63,352 nucleotides of DNA. Origin: Pseudomonadota bacterium (GTDB taxonomy: Bacteria; Pseudomonadota; Gammaproteobacteria; Xanthomonadales; Xanthomonadaceae). Positions within the stretch are counted from its first letter, which is position 1. Every line of letters starts with the position of its first letter. The translations under genes were made by a program, and so were the position numbers. Location of the stretch: NCBI GenBank assembly GCA_018241125.1, contig JAFEEL010000021.1:1-63352 (forward strand), written 5' to 3'. The notes beneath the pieces were generated by a model. It was not told the origin of the DNA. It saw only the letters and a list, made by a program, of their open reading frames with translations, and searched no databases. Below, one piece after another: positions 45,185 through 55,154 of this stretch.

Positions 45185-45387
45185 GGGAAAACTCCGAGGT
45201 GATGGAACCCGCGCCGGCAATGGGTAGGCGCTGCGCCCTGACCTTGCGGCGGACGCTGGATTCCGGGGTTGGGCCTCCCTGTCGTCGCTGCCGCCGAACC
45301 CGCTGACGCGGGCACCCCGGGGCAGGGGATGCATGACAGGTGTGGATTCGACGGTTACGTCCGTCGTGGCGACAGTAAAGCTTTGGA

Positions 45388-45416
45388 AGTATGCGGCATT
45401 TCAATGTTGCCAGCAA
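45388..45416 (-). promoter_or_regulatory. Candidate rpsB promoter
   Basis: On the minus strand TTGCTG and CATACT are spaced by 17 bases (45416 to 45388), leaving a leader of about 200 bases before rpsB. The remaining 45185-45387 stretch has no gene and is probably the S2-regulated leader. The IS end at 45428 lies just upstream and leaves the promoter intact. Confidence 0.45.
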
Positions 45417-45427
45417 GCGGCAGCCTC

Positions 45428-46805
45428 TTCCAACGACACCTGAGCCTAGAAGGGGCGACGTGATTCCAACGACAAATGAGCCTGGCGCCCGGAGACGGGG
45501 CATCGTTCAAGGATGCTCGTGTCCCTCAATACCGAACCCCTGCAAACGCTCAATGCCCTGCGCTGCTTCCTGGAGGGCAGTGGGGCTGTCGAGTTCACGG
45601 CACCTGCCGGCACCGGCCAGCGCGACTGGATTGCCCGCACGCTGCACGGATTCCACTATCGAACGCTGGATCGGGTCAATCGCGGCCCGGTGCTGTGGCG
45701 TTCCTGCGCAAGGTGACCGGGGTGTCGCGGGCGCAGATGACCCGCCTGGTGGCCCAGTGGACGGCCTCCGGCACCCTGCCGGATCGCCGGGGGCCGCCGC
45801 AGGCCCCGTTCCCACGCCGCTTTACCGAGGCCGATGTGGCCGCTCTGGTGAAGCTCGACCGCCTGCATGGCCAACTCTCCGGCCCGGCCACCCGCAAGCT
45901 CGCCGAGCGCGCGTTTACGGTCTTTGCCGATCCGGCGTATGAACGCCTGACCACGATCTCGGTGGCCCATCTGTACAACCTGCGCCGCAGCGCCGGCTAC
46001 CGCCGGCAGCGCGGGCACGTGGAACCCACGCGCCCCACCCAGGTGGCCATCGGCCAACGCCGACGCCCCCAGCCCAACGGCCAGCCGGGCTTCCTGCGCG
46101 TGGATTCCGTGCACCAGGGCGACTTCGATGGCGCCAAGGGGATTTATCTCATCAACCTCGTCGATGCCGTCACCCAGTTCGAAGTCGTCTGCGCCGTCTC
46201 ACGCATCAGCGAGGCCTTCCTCATTCCGGTGCTCCATGCCGCCTTGGACGCCTTCCCCTTCGCCATTCAGGGCTTCCACTCCGACAACGGTTCCGAGTAC
46301 GTCAACCACCGCGTCGCCGCCATGCTCGGCAAGCTCAACGTCGAGTTCACCAAAAGCCGTGCCCGTCACACCAACGACAATGCCTTGGTCGAGAGCAAGA
46401 ACGCCTCGATCATCCGCAAACACCTCGGCTACAGCCACATCCCCCAACAGTTCGCCGATGCGGTCAACGCCTTCACCACCGGCGTGCTCACCCCGTACTT
46501 GAACTTCCACCGACCCTGCTTCTTCCCCGACATCATCCTCGATGACCACGGCCGGCAACGTCGCCGCTACCCCTTGCAGGCCATCAACACTCCCCATGAA
46601 AAGCTCAAATCGCTGCCCTCCGCAGCGCTGTACCTCAAGCCGGGCATCACCTTGCAACACCTCGACCAGCTCGCCCACGCCATGACCGACAGCCAGGCCG
46701 CCGAACTGCTCAACCAGCAACGTAAAGCCCTCTTCGCCAGGATCTTCCAATCAACTGCTGCCTGACCCCGTATCCGGTTTCCTCAGGCTCATTTCTGGTT
46801 TGGAA
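45428..46805 (+). mobile_element. Insertion sequence with DDE integrase-core transposase
   Basis: The right end, read inward, is TTCCAAACCAGAAATGAGCC (46805 leftwards). The left side has two related copies, TTCCAACGACACCTGAGCCT (45428-45447) and TTCCAACGACAAATGAGCCT (45464-45483), 36 bases apart. The shared core is AAATGAGCCTG. No clear target duplication is seen. The element lies between rpsB and marR. Confidence 0.75.
45513..46765 (+). pseudogene. Transposase, frameshifted near codon 62
   Basis: An rve-type transposase with the catalytic triad in RVDSVHQGDFDG, FHSDNGSEY and NALVESKNASII. The N-terminal frame from ATG 45513 (MLVSLNTEPLQTLNALRCFL) ends at a stop at 45716, while the rest reads in another frame from about 45700 (FLRKVTGVSRAQMTRLVAQW). 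Adding one base at GTGGCGTTCCTGCG near 45698 joins them into one natural protein of about 417 residues, so a single-base deletion is the simplest explanation. The sequence has no evident slippery heptamer. The family is uncertain; it resembles ISNCY-type elements with an integrase core. Confidence 0.75.
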
Positions 46806-46882
46806 TGTGCTGCTGCTGGCTGCGGCAGCGGTACGGCAAGTGCCGGCGTGCGGCTTGGTACTGTTGAGTATGTAAATAATGA

Positions 46883-46911
46883 TTGACAGTATGTTATAAG
46901 TACTACATCAT
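46883..46911 (+). promoter_or_regulatory. marR promoter with overlapping operator-like palindrome
   Basis: TTGACA at 46883-46888 and CATCAT at 46906-46911 are spaced by 17 bases; ATG 46918 follows 6 bases later. Between them ATGTTATAAGTACTACAT (46891-46908) is an imperfect palindrome with ATGT/ACAT ends, well placed for MarR autorepression. Confidence 0.55.
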
Positions 46912-46917
46912 GCTCGC

Positions 46918-47406
46918 ATGACGAACGTCGACTCAGTGTCTGCTCTCCAATCCCGCCAGCCGTCTCTCCCCGGGCTATTGCGCGCGGCGCGGGCAACTTA
47001 CGGACGGGCGATTCGTACCGCGCTCGAGCATGCCGGATTCGCCGACATCCCCGGAAATGGCTTGCACGTGATCGCTGCAGTGGCACGCGCGGAGCAAGCG
47101 ATGGCGCACCTGATCACGACGCTGACGATGTCCAAGCAGGCGACCGGGCAGCTGGTCGATGTTCTTGTTGCCCGTGGTTATGTCGAACGCGTGGCCGATC
47201 CCGGCGATCGCCGGCGTCTGCGCGTGCAGGCAAGCGCCCGCGGGCGGGCGGCCGCCGCCGTCATTGGCGCGGCGGTGGCGACCGTCGATGCGGAACTGGC
47301 GCGACGGCTGCCCGCCAACGTCATCGAGCATGCGCGCACGATGCTGCTGGAGTTGGCGCGAATGCGCGCGGAACCATCTGGATCGACGAACGAGGAGTCG
47401 GTGTGA
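46918..47406 (+). CDS. MarR-family transcriptional regulator
   Basis: A 162-residue winged-helix dimer. Dimerisation helices open and close the protein (LLRAARATYGRAIRTALEHAG and the C-terminal ARTMLLELARMRAE). The recognition helix is LTMSKQATGQLVDVLVARGYV, and the wing is VADPGDRRRLRVQASARGR with the conserved D-x-R-R pattern. MarR proteins usually repress a neighbouring resistance or detoxification gene and release DNA on binding a phenolic or lipophilic ligand. The next gene, the VOC-pentapeptide fusion, starts within or next to its stop. Confidence 0.88.
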   Translation: MTNVDSVSALQSRQPSLPGLLRAARATYGRAIRTALEHAGFADIPGNGLHVIAAVARAEQAMAHLITTLTMSKQATGQLVDVLVARGYVERVADPGDRRRLRVQASARGRAAAAVIGAAVATVDAELARRLPANVIEHARTMLLELARMRAEPSGSTNEESV

Positions 47407-48452
47407 TGAACTTGCAGGCGGTGGAAATGAAGGCGTTCGTGCCGGCGCGAGACCTTGCCGTGTCGAAGGCGTTCTACGAGGCGCTGGGTTTTTTGGTGCC
47501 GTGGTTTGACGACGACCTGGCATACGTTCGTCACGACGAGACCGCGTTCTTTTTGCAGCGGTTCTACCTGCCCGAACATGCCGGAAACTTCATGATGCAT
47601 CTGCTGGTGGAGGACGCCGATGCCTGGCACGTGCACGTGTTGGCCAGTGGCGTGGTGGAGCGTTTCGGTGTGCGCTTGGGCGCACCCGCCGACCGTCCGT
47701 GGCGCATCCGTGATTTCACCCTGACCGACCCGACGGGCGTGCTGTGGCGGATCGGCCACAATCTGCCGCTCCCGATGCCCCCGCCACCGCGTTTGAACTA
47801 TCTGGCGCCGGTGTTGCATGTGGCCGACTTGCGCAGTGCAGTGGCTTGCTACCGCGATCGCCTCGGCTTCGACGTCGAGTTCGTGCACGCCGGGTTTTAT
47901 GCATCGGTGATGCGCGATGGCTGCCGTATCCACTTGCATGCCGCCGCGCCGACAGCGGCGGAAGCCAAGCCGTCCGCAACTCGGACTCCGGTCGGCGAAG
48001 CGTCCATCGACGTATGCATCGGAACAGCCGATGCCGGCGCACTCGCCGCATGCTTCACGAGCACTGGCGCGACGATCAGTCTGCCGCTGCGCTCGATGCC
48101 GTACGGCGACGAATTCCAGGTGCGTGATCCAGACGGGCACGTGCTGGCCTTCGTAGGGCATGCGGCTGACGAGAGACAGCCAGTCGTGCAGCAGTCGGAC
48201 ATACCGCACGAGCCGCCCTTGGCCTTCGAACACCGGTCACTGCCAGGGTGCGTGTTTCGAGACGTAAACCTGCGCGCGGCGCGTTTCGATGATGTCAGCT
48301 TGGTGGCTGCATCATTTGCCAACGTGTCGTTTGCAGGGGCCACGTTCCGTGATGTCGACTTCAGCGGTGCCGCCATCGCCGACGCGAATGTCGATGGCAT
48401 GACCATCGACGGGGTCGCCATTGCCGATCTGCTGCGTGCGCGCAATCCCTGA
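47406..48452 (+). CDS. VOC-VOC-pentapeptide-repeat fusion protein
   Basis: A 348-residue protein with three parts. Residues about 5-118 form a VOC (glyoxalase/bleomycin-resistance) module, FVPARDLAVSKAFYEALGFL to DPTGVLWRIGH. Residues about 128-250 form a second, VLHVADLRSAVACYRDRLGF to DPDGHVLAFVGH. Residues about 280-342 are twelve consecutive pentapeptides from CVFRD to VAIAD with F, L, I or V at each centre. VOC domains bind or modify small molecules; pentapeptide helices can mimic DNA. The fusion suggests drug sequestration or gyrase protection, but this is inference. ATG 47406 follows GAGGAG by eight bases; GTG 47403 would add one residue. It is likely co-regulated by MarR. Confidence 0.8.
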   Translation: MNLQAVEMKAFVPARDLAVSKAFYEALGFLVPWFDDDLAYVRHDETAFFLQRFYLPEHAGNFMMHLLVEDADAWHVHVLASGVVERFGVRLGAPADRPWRIRDFTLTDPTGVLWRIGHNLPLPMPPPPRLNYLAPVLHVADLRSAVACYRDRLGFDVEFVHAGFYASVMRDGCRIHLHAAAPTAAEAKPSATRTPVGEASIDVCIGTADAGALAACFTSTGATISLPLRSMPYGDEFQVRDPDGHVLAFVGHAADERQPVVQQSDIPHEPPLAFEHRSLPGCVFRDVNLRAARFDDVSLVAASFANVSFAGATFRDVDFSGAAIADANVDGMTIDGVAIADLLRARNP

Positions 48453-48497
48453 CGTTCGCGATCGTATGCAGGGGGTGCGGGGACGGCGCGCATGCCG

Positions 48498-48503
48498 CAT
48501 AAT
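48498..48503 (+). promoter_or_regulatory. -10 box for map, near-leaderless
   Basis: CATAAT ends nine bases before ATG 48513. It lies downstream of the alternative start at 48492, which argues for 48513 as the true start. Confidence 0.4.
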
Positions 48504-48512
48504 CGCCAGCAC

Positions 48513-49289
48513 ATGCCCGTCACCATCAAAACCCCCGACGAGATCGCCAGGATGCGCATCGCCGGCCGCCTCGCGGCCGAAGTGCTGCAGGTGGTCGCGC
48601 CCCACGTCAAGGCCGGGGTGAGCACCGCGCAGCTCGACCGCATCTGTTTCGAGCACATCGTCAACGTGCAAAAAGCCATCCCGGCCAACGTCGGCTACCG
48701 CGGCTTCCCGGCGACCGTGTGCACGTCGGTCAACAACGTGATCTGCCACGGCATCCCCAGCGACGCGAAAGTCCTCAAGGACGGCGACATCATCAACATC
48801 GACGTCACCGTCATCAAGGACGGCCTGCACGGCGACACCAGCCGCATGTACGTGGTCGGCAATGCGCCCACGCTGGCGCGGCGGCTGGTGGACGTGACCC
48901 GCGAGGCGATGTTCCGCGGCATCCGCACGGTGCGCCCCGGCGCGACGCTGGGCGACGTCGGCCACGCCATCCAGAGTTATGTGGAGGCCGAGCGTTTTTC
49001 GGTGGTGCGCGAATACTGCGGGCACGGCATCGGCCGCGTCTACCACGAAGATCCGCAGGTGCTGCATTACGGCCGCCCCGGCGAGGGTCTGCGTTTGCAG
49101 AAGAACATGACCTTCACCATCGAGCCGATGGTCAATGCCGGCGCACGCCACACGCGCTTGCTGCCCGACGGCTGGACGGTGGTCACCAAGGATCGCTCGC
49201 TGTCGGCGCAATGGGAGCACACCGTGCTGGTCACCGACGATGGCGTGGAACTGCTGACCCGCGTGCCGGGCGACGACAACGACCTGTAG
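48513..49289 (+). CDS. map: Methionine aminopeptidase, type I
   Basis: A 258-residue dinuclear metalloprotease that removes the initiator methionine. The usual start VTIKTPDEIARMRIAGRLAA fits ATG 48513. Metal ligands are in IINIDVTVIKDGLHGDTSRMY (two Asp), CGHGIGRVYHEDP (His), TIEPMVNAG (Glu) and WEHTVLV (Glu). TSVNNVICHGIP carries the substrate-contact His. It is followed two bases later by glnD. In many gammaproteobacteria map is divergent from rpsB; here 3.3 kb separates them. Confidence 0.95.
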   Translation: MPVTIKTPDEIARMRIAGRLAAEVLQVVAPHVKAGVSTAQLDRICFEHIVNVQKAIPANVGYRGFPATVCTSVNNVICHGIPSDAKVLKDGDIINIDVTVIKDGLHGDTSRMYVVGNAPTLARRLVDVTREAMFRGIRTVRPGATLGDVGHAIQSYVEAERFSVVREYCGHGIGRVYHEDPQVLHYGRPGEGLRLQKNMTFTIEPMVNAGARHTRLLPDGWTVVTKDRSLSAQWEHTVLVTDDGVELLTRVPGDDNDL

Positions 49290-49290
49290 C

Positions 49291-51912
49291 GTGGTCGCCG
49301 TGGACGCCGCGTCGCCCGCACCGCCCGCGTTGACTGCTGACCCGATCGACGATGCCGCGTGGGCGCAACAGATGCGCGAGCGGCTGGCGTTGGCGCTGGT
49401 CGAACGCGCCGCGCGCTTCGATGCCGGCGAAGCGGTGGAAACGTTGCTGCGCGCGCGCGCCGACGCGGTGGACGCGGCAGTGGCGCAGGCATGGATGCGC
49501 GCCTGCGCGGGCCAGTCCGGATTGCATCTGTTCGCCACCGGCGGTTATGCGCGGCGCGAACTGTTCCCGTATTCGGACATCGACCTGCTGGTGTTGACCG
49601 ATGCCGCACCCGATGCGCCGCAGGAAGCGGCGCTGGCGCGCTTTTTCGCGCTGCTGTGGGATGCGCGCCTGAAGACCGGGCACGCGGTGCGCACCCCGGC
49701 GCAGTGCACGGCCGCGGCTGCCGGCGAGATCGCCACGGTCACCGCGATGCTCGATGCACGTTTGTTGCACGGCGCGGCGAGCGCGCAGGCGGTACTGCGC
49801 GATGCCATCGCGCCTTCCGTGGTGTGGTCGCCGGCGGACTATTTTGCCGGCAAGCGCGACGAACAACGCCAGCGCCACGCGCGCTTCAACGACACCGCCA
49901 ACAATCTGGAACCCAACATCAAGGACGGCCCCGGCGGCCTGCGCGACTTGCAGACGCTGCGCTGGCTGGCGCAGCGCGTGCTCGGCGCGGCCGATCTGGC
50001 AGCGTTGGTTGAACTGGGCCAGCTGGGCGTGGACGAAAACGCCGCGCTGGAGCGCGAGTGGAAGGCGCTGGCGCGTATCCGCTTCGCCCTGCATCTGGTC
50101 GCCGGTCGTGCAGAGGAGCGGCTGCTGTTCGATCACCAACGGGCACTGGCTGCGCGCCTGGGCTTCGTCGACGAACGCCGCGACAACCTCGCGGTCGAGC
50201 AGCTCATGCAGGGTTTTTTTCGCAGCGCGGCGATCGTGCTGCGCATCAACGAACGCTTGCTGCAACGCTTCGAGGAACAGATCGAAGGCCCGGTCGCGGC
50301 GGTCGCGCTGGCGCCGGGGTTCGTGTCCTTGCGCGGTTATCTGGCGTTCGCCGACGCCGGCGCGCCCAGCCCTTCGCAATGTCTGGATCTGTTCGCGGCA
50401 TGGGCCGGGCACCCGCAGTTGCGCGGCCTGCACTCGGAATCCGCGCGCCGGTTGGCCGAGGCGTTGCCGCGGTTCCCCGACTACGAACATGCCGGGCCCG
50501 AATTGCGCACGGGCTTCATGGCCCTGCTGCGGTGCGCCGATGCGGTGACCACACTCACCCGGATGGCGCGATTGGGCGTGCTGGCGCGCTACCTGCCGGG
50601 CTTTGCGCAGGTGTCCGGGCGCATGCAGTACGACTTGTTCCACGTGTTCACCGTCGATCAGCACACGCTGGCGGTGCTGCGCAACATGCAAGGCTTCGCC
50701 TGCGGCGTTGCGGACGGGCGTTTCGCCAGCGCGCACGAAGTCTGGCCACGCTTGCGCAAGCCCGAACTGCTGCTGTTGGCCGGGCTGTTCCACGACATCG
50801 CCAAGGGCCGCGGCGGCAGTCACGCCGAGTTGGGCGCGGTGGACGCACTTGCATTCTGCGCCGCGCACGGCGTGCCGCAGGCCGATGCCGACCTCGTCGC
50901 GTGGCTGGTACGCGAGCACCTGACCATGTCGGTGACCGGGCAGAAGCAGGACATCGCCGATCCGGAAGTGGTCAACCGCTTCGCCGCGCGCGTGGCCGAC
51001 CGCGAGCGTCTGGATTACTTGTACCTGTTGACCTGCGCCGACATCGCCGGCACCAGCCCGAAGCTGTGGAATGCGTGGAAGGATCGGCTGTTCGCCGACC
51101 TGTACGCGGCCACGCGCTTCGCGTTGCGGCGCGGGCTGGAGCACCCGGTGCACGCCGCCGAGCGGATCGCCGAAACCCGTGGTGCGGCATATGTGCTGTT
51201 GTGCGAGCAGGGCGTGTCCGAAGTCGCGGTGCGGCGCGTGTGGCAGACGCTGCCGGAAGAAGTGTTCCTGCGCTATCGCCCTGCGCAAGTCGCATGGCAC
51301 ACCGCCGAACTGGTCGCGCACCGTGAGCACGGCGACGACCTGGTGGCGGTGCGCGCCGGCGGGCAGGGCGACTGGATGGAAGTGTTCGTGCACGCGCGCG
51401 ACCGCGACGGCGTGTTCGCCGCGGTGGTGGCCACGCTGGATCGGTTGGGGCTGGGCGTGTTGCAGGCGCGCGCGCTGCCGACCCGCGACAGGCGCGCGTA
51501 TGACAGCTTCCAGGTGCTGCCGACGCAGCCTGAACGCGTTCCGGCGCCGGCGGAGGTGGCCAAGGCCTTGCGCGCCGCGCTGCTGGCGCCGGACAAGATC
51601 AAACCGACGCGGCGGACGCTGCCGCGCACGCTGCGGCATTTCGCGATCGCCCCGCAGGTGGAGTTCGTGCATGTCGGTGCGCTCACGCGCATGACCCTGG
51701 TCGCCAGCGACCGCCCCGGACTGCTCGCCGCCATCGCGCAGGTGCTGCGCGATGCCCGCCTGCGCGTGCATGATGCGCGCATCGCCACCTTCGGCGAGCG
51801 GGCCGAGGACTTCTTCGTGCTCAGCGACGCCGGCAATCGCGCACTGGACGAACCCACGCAAGACACCCTGCGCGCGGCCCTGATCGCGCGCATCGACGGA
51901 GACAACGGATGA
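49291..51912 (+). CDS. glnD: [Protein-PII] uridylyltransferase
   Basis: An 873-residue bifunctional sensor of glutamine that adds and removes UMP on PII proteins. The nucleotidyltransferase motif is [20 protein letters not shown] at residues 81-100. The HD hydrolase domain has [17 protein letters not shown] with His-Asp near residue 501. Two ACT domains lie near 690-760 ([20 protein letters not shown]) and 790-865 ([16 protein letters not shown]). The start is GTG 49291, one base after the map stop. The stop overlaps dapD by 4 bases. Confidence 0.95.
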   Translation: MVAVDAASPAPPALTADPIDDAAWAQQMRERLALALVERAARFDAGEAVETLLRARADAVDAAVAQAWMRACAGQSGLHLFATGGYARRELFPYSDIDLLVLTDAAPDAPQEAALARFFALLWDARLKTGHAVRTPAQCTAAAAGEIATVTAMLDARLLHGAASAQAVLRDAIAPSVVWSPADYFAGKRDEQRQRHARFNDTANNLEPNIKDGPGGLRDLQTLRWLAQRVLGAADLAALVELGQLGVDENAALEREWKALARIRFALHLVAGRAEERLLFDHQRALAARLGFVDERRDNLAVEQLMQGFFRSAAIVLRINERLLQRFEEQIEGPVAAVALAPGFVSLRGYLAFADAGAPSPSQCLDLFAAWAGHPQLRGLHSESARRLAEALPRFPDYEHAGPELRTGFMALLRCADAVTTLTRMARLGVLARYLPGFAQVSGRMQYDLFHVFTVDQHTLAVLRNMQGFACGVADGRFASAHEVWPRLRKPELLLLAGLFHDIAKGRGGSHAELGAVDALAFCAAHGVPQADADLVAWLVREHLTMSVTGQKQDIADPEVVNRFAARVADRERLDYLYLLTCADIAGTSPKLWNAWKDRLFADLYAATRFALRRGLEHPVHAAERIAETRGAAYVLLCEQGVSEVAVRRVWQTLPEEVFLRYRPAQVAWHTAELVAHREHGDDLVAVRAGGQGDWMEVFVHARDRDGVFAAVVATLDRLGLGVLQARALPTRDRRAYDSFQVLPTQPERVPAPAEVAKALRAALLAPDKIKPTRRTLPRTLRHFAIAPQVEFVHVGALTRMTLVASDRPGLLAAIAQVLRDARLRVHDARIATFGERAEDFFVLSDAGNRALDEPTQDTLRAALIARIDGDNG

Positions 51913-52736
51913 ATACCCCGACGCAGCAGGCCATCGACTCCGCATGGGAACGCCGTACCGCATTGGACGAAGGCGATCTGGCTGCGCTCAAGCCGACACT
52001 GGAAGGCGTGCTGGCGCAACTTGAAGCCGGCAGCCTGCGCGTGGCCGAAGCGGACGCCGGCACGTGGCGGGTCAATCAGTGGCTCAAGAAGGCGGTGCTG
52101 CTGTATTTCCGCGCCAGCGGCAACGTCGTGCAGGACGGCGCGCCGGCGCCGTTCTGGGACAAGGTGCCGCAGCGCTTCGCCGGTTTCGACGCGGCGGCGT
52201 TCCGTGAGCTGGGTGCGCGCATCGTGCCCGGCGCGGTGGTGCGACGCGGTGCGCATATCGGCCGCGACGTGGTGCTGATGCCGAGCTTCGTCAACATCGG
52301 CGCCTTCGTGGGTGCCGGCACGATGGTCGATACCTGGGCCACAGTCGGCTCGTGCGCGCAGATCGGCGCCAACTGCCACCTGTCCGGCGGCGCCGGCATT
52401 GGCGGCGTGCTCGAACCGCTGCAGGCCGCGCCGACCATCATCGAGGACGATTGCTTCATCGGCGCGCGCTCGGAAGTGGTGGAAGGGGTGATCGTCGAAC
52501 GCGGCAGCGTGATCGGCATGGGCGTGTTTCTCGGCCAGTCCACGCGCATCTACGATCGCGCGACCAAGACCGTGAGCTACGGTCGCGTGCCTGCCGGCAG
52601 CGTGGTGGTGTCCGGCTCGCTGCCCGCCGCCGATGGCTCGCATTCGCTGTACTGCGCGGTGATCGTCAAGCAGGTCGATGCGAAAACGCGCGCCAAGACC
52701 TCCGTCAACGAACTGCTGCGCGGGGCGGCGGAATGA
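51909..52736 (+). CDS. dapD: 2,3,4,5-tetrahydropyridine-2,6-dicarboxylate N-succinyltransferase
   Basis: A 275-residue hexapeptide-repeat acyltransferase in the succinylase branch of lysine and diaminopimelate synthesis. Family marks are [41 protein letters not shown], the [21 protein letters not shown] loop and [20 protein letters not shown]. Overlaps glnD upstream and a small membrane-protein gene downstream. It works with dapE, encoded three genes on. Confidence 0.96.
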   Translation: MNTPTQQAIDSAWERRTALDEGDLAALKPTLEGVLAQLEAGSLRVAEADAGTWRVNQWLKKAVLLYFRASGNVVQDGAPAPFWDKVPQRFAGFDAAAFRELGARIVPGAVVRRGAHIGRDVVLMPSFVNIGAFVGAGTMVDTWATVGSCAQIGANCHLSGGAGIGGVLEPLQAAPTIIEDDCFIGARSEVVEGVIVERGSVIGMGVFLGQSTRIYDRATKTVSYGRVPAGSVVVSGSLPAADGSHSLYCAVIVKQVDAKTRAKTSVNELLRGAAE

Positions 52737-53200
52737 AAACGATCTCGGCATCGACGTTTTTCATGAAGCGGGTTTTTCCGTTCCTCATGTTGGTGCCCGT
52801 CGCCGGTGCGTTCGCTGCCATTACGCATGTGCCGCCTGGCCGGTCGTTCAATGCGATGGTGTTGCTGCCGCTGCTGTTCGTGGCCGTGATCGTCGTGGTC
52901 ATCTATCGCAAGATGATCTGGGACTTGGCCGATGAGGTGAAGGATGGCGGCAGCTACCTGCTGGTGCGCCGCGGCAGCATCGAGGTGCGCGTGCAACTGG
53001 CCGAGATCATCAACGTAAGCATGTCGCAGTACACCAACCCGCCGCGGCTGTCGCTGCGCCTGGCCAAGCCCTGCAAACTGGGCGATGAAATCGTGTTCAT
53101 GCCCACGCGTCAGGGCCTGGGATTGAACCCGTTCACGCGCAACCCGGTCGCGGAGGATCTCATGCAACGCGTGGATCGCGCGCGCCGGGAGCAACGATGA
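52733..53200 (+). CDS. Small membrane protein of unknown function
   Basis: A 155-residue protein with two hydrophobic helices, [16 protein letters not shown] and [19 protein letters not shown], then a soluble region of about 90 residues ([20 protein letters not shown] and [16 protein letters not shown]) that looks like a small PH-like beta domain. I do not recognise a named family. It is linked on both sides by ATGA overlaps to dapD and the ArsC-like gene, so it is expressed with the lysine genes. Confidence 0.7.
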   Translation: MKTISASTFFMKRVFPFLMLVPVAGAFAAITHVPPGRSFNAMVLLPLLFVAVIVVVIYRKMIWDLADEVKDGGSYLLVRRGSIEVRVQLAEIINVSMSQYTNPPRLSLRLAKPCKLGDEIVFMPTRQGLGLNPFTRNPVAEDLMQRVDRARREQR

Positions 53201-53556
53201 CGACGCTTTACGGATTGCCCAACTGCGACACCTGCAAGAAGGCGCGTAACTGGCTGGCGCGCTTTGGCATCGCCCACGAGTTCATCGATTACCGCGCGCA
53301 GCGGCAGGATGCCACCGTGCTGGCTGGATGGGCGAAGCAGGCTGGCGGCTGGGAGGCGTTGGTCAACAAATCCTCGACCACATGGCGACAACTGCCGGCC
53401 AACCGCAAGTCGCCCGGCTCGGCTCCGGAGTGGCAATTGCTGCTCAAGGAATACCCGCAACTGATCCGCCGCCCGGTGCTGGTGACCGACGACGGCACGA
53501 TGACGCAGGGGTTCTCCGACAACGCTTACAAGCTGCGCTTCGGGGTTGGCAAGTGA
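53197..53556 (+). CDS. ArsC/Spx-family reductase-like protein (YffB type)
   Basis: A 119-residue thioredoxin-fold protein. The CxxC motif is [12 protein letters not shown] near residue 9-13, followed by the family marks [19 protein letters not shown], and RPVLVTDDG. The pattern matches YffB, which is encoded next to dapE in E. coli, rather than a true arsenate reductase; the basic residues needed for arsenate binding are not all evident. Overlaps both neighbours by 4 bases. Confidence 0.85.
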   Translation: MTTLYGLPNCDTCKKARNWLARFGIAHEFIDYRAQRQDATVLAGWAKQAGGWEALVNKSSTTWRQLPANRKSPGSAPEWQLLLKEYPQLIRRPVLVTDDGTMTQGFSDNAYKLRFGVGK

Positions 53557-54725
53557 GTGCGGTCGTGGCGCTGACGGAAGAACTCATTCGCCGGCGCTCG
53601 GTCACGCCCGACGATGCCGGTTGTCAGGATCTGATTGCACAACGATTGGCGAAGGCCGGGTTTGTCTGCACGCGGCTCGATTTCGGTGTGGTGAAAAATC
53701 TGTGGGCCACGCATGGCGGGTCGGGTGCGCCCGGCAACGATCCGGTTCTGGTGTTCCTCGGCCACACCGATGTGGTGCCGCCGGGGCCGCGCGAGGCGTG
53801 GGCGTCCGATCCGTTCGTGCCTGTGGTACGCGACGGCATGCTGTACGGGCGCGGCGCGGCGGACATGAAATCCGGCGTGGCGGCGATGGTGTGCGCGCTG
53901 GAAGCGTTCGTCGCCGCACACCCGCATCACGCCGGTACGGTCGGTCTGCTGCTGACCTCGGACGAGGAGGGCGATGCCATCGACGGTGTGCGCCGGGTTG
54001 CCGCGCATTTTCGCGATACCGGCCAGCGCATCGACTGGTGCGTGACCGGCGAGCCGTCGTCGATGCAGCGGCTGGGCGACCTGATCCGCGTCGGTCGCCG
54101 CGGCACGCTGTCGGGCACGTTGACGGTGCGCGGCGTGCAGGGTCACGTCGCCTATCCCGAGCGCGCGCGCAACCCGATCCATCAGGCGCTGCCGGCGCTG
54201 GCCGAACTGGCGGCGCGAAAGTGGGACGATGGTTTTGCGCTCGATACCAACCACCCGTTTCCACCCAGCAGCCTGCAAATCTCCAACATCCACGCCGGTA
54301 CCGGCGCCAACAACGTGATCCCCGGTGCCTGCGAAGTGGTGTTCAACTTCCGCTACAACCCGCACTGGCAAGCCGAACAACTCGAACGCGCCACGCACGC
54401 GATCCTGGATGCGCACGGTCTGGAGTACGACCTGCGCTGGCACCGCGGCGGAGAACCCTTCCTCACCGCCGATGGGCGTCTGCGGCAGGTGGTGCGCGAG
54501 GTGTTGCGCGAGCACTGCGGCGGCGTGCCGGAAGAGAGCACCGGCGGCGGCACCTCGGATGCGCGCTTCATCGCCCCGCTGGGCGCGGAAGTCATCGAGT
54601 TCGGGCCGATCAACGCGTCCATCCACAAGATCGACGAACATGTGTGCATCGCCGATCTGGAACGCTTGCCGGGCATTTTTCAAGCGATGATGGAGCGGTT
54701 GCTGGCGACCAGTGCAGCGGGTTGA
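53553..54725 (+). CDS. dapE: Succinyl-diaminopimelate desuccinylase
   Basis: A 390-residue di-zinc M20 hydrolase that yields LL-diaminopimelate for lysine and peptidoglycan. Metal and catalytic residues are in [34 protein letters not shown] and the late [13 protein letters not shown]. The dimerisation domain includes [19 protein letters not shown]. The start is GTG 53553 inside the stop of the upstream gene (GTGA). The repeat arrays begin 36 bases after the stop. Confidence 0.95.
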   Translation: MSAVVALTEELIRRRSVTPDDAGCQDLIAQRLAKAGFVCTRLDFGVVKNLWATHGGSGAPGNDPVLVFLGHTDVVPPGPREAWASDPFVPVVRDGMLYGRGAADMKSGVAAMVCALEAFVAAHPHHAGTVGLLLTSDEEGDAIDGVRRVAAHFRDTGQRIDWCVTGEPSSMQRLGDLIRVGRRGTLSGTLTVRGVQGHVAYPERARNPIHQALPALAELAARKWDDGFALDTNHPFPPSSLQISNIHAGTGANNVIPGACEVVFNFRYNPHWQAEQLERATHAILDAHGLEYDLRWHRGGEPFLTADGRLRQVVREVLREHCGGVPEESTGGGTSDARFIAPLGAEVIEFGPINASIHKIDEHVCIADLERLPGIFQAMMERLLATSAAG

Positions 54726-54760
54726 ATTGTCGCAGTACGCAGTGGCACTTCCTTTGCACC

Positions 54761-55119
54761 GTTCGTGCTGAGCCGTCGATGCGCGCGCAGCGCGAGGCAG
54801 ATAGCGTCTGGAGATTCCCGTTCGTGGTGAGGAGCCGTCGAGGCGCGCGCAGCGCGAGGCAGGCGGCGTCTGGAGATTCCCGTTCGTGGTGAGGAGCCGT
54901 CGATGCGCGCGCAGCGCGAGGCAGATGGCGTCTGGAGAACCCCGTTCGTGGTGAGGAGCCGTCGATGCGCGCGCAGCGCGAGGCAGATGGCGTCTGGAGA
55001 TTCCTGTTCGTGGTGATGAGCGGTCGAAGCGCGCGCAGCGCGAGGCAGGCGGCGTCTGGAGATTCCTGTTCGTGGTGATGAGCGGTCGAAGCGCGCGCAG
55101 CGCGAGGCAGGCGGCGTCT
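54761..55119 (+). repeat. Six tandem 62-base repeats
   Basis: Units begin at 54761, 54820, 54882, 54944, 55006 and 55068. Each reads GTTCGTGGTGAGGAGCCGTC, then a CGCGCGCAGCGCGAGGCAG core and GGCGTCTGGAGATTCC. The first unit lacks three bases. GTTCGTGNTGAG is a motif of widespread proteobacterial palindromic repeats. Short frames across the array are artefacts of the repetition. Together with the next array this fills the 720-base gap between dapE and the acylase gene, in which I see no gene. Confidence 0.92.
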
Positions 55120-55154
55120 CGAACCACGGTTTCAATCATGGCCAAAAGCGTGGT

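Noticed and set aside
45476-46765. Transposase start at 45476 in the main frame
   Set aside because: The first 75 residues of that frame look like shadow sequence, while ATG 45513 in the other frame gives a natural N-terminus that joins the main frame by a one-base change.
49231-51963. A 910-codon minus-strand frame opposite glnD
   Set aside because: glnD carries the NT, HD and ACT motifs on the plus strand; the opposite frame has only compositional bias.
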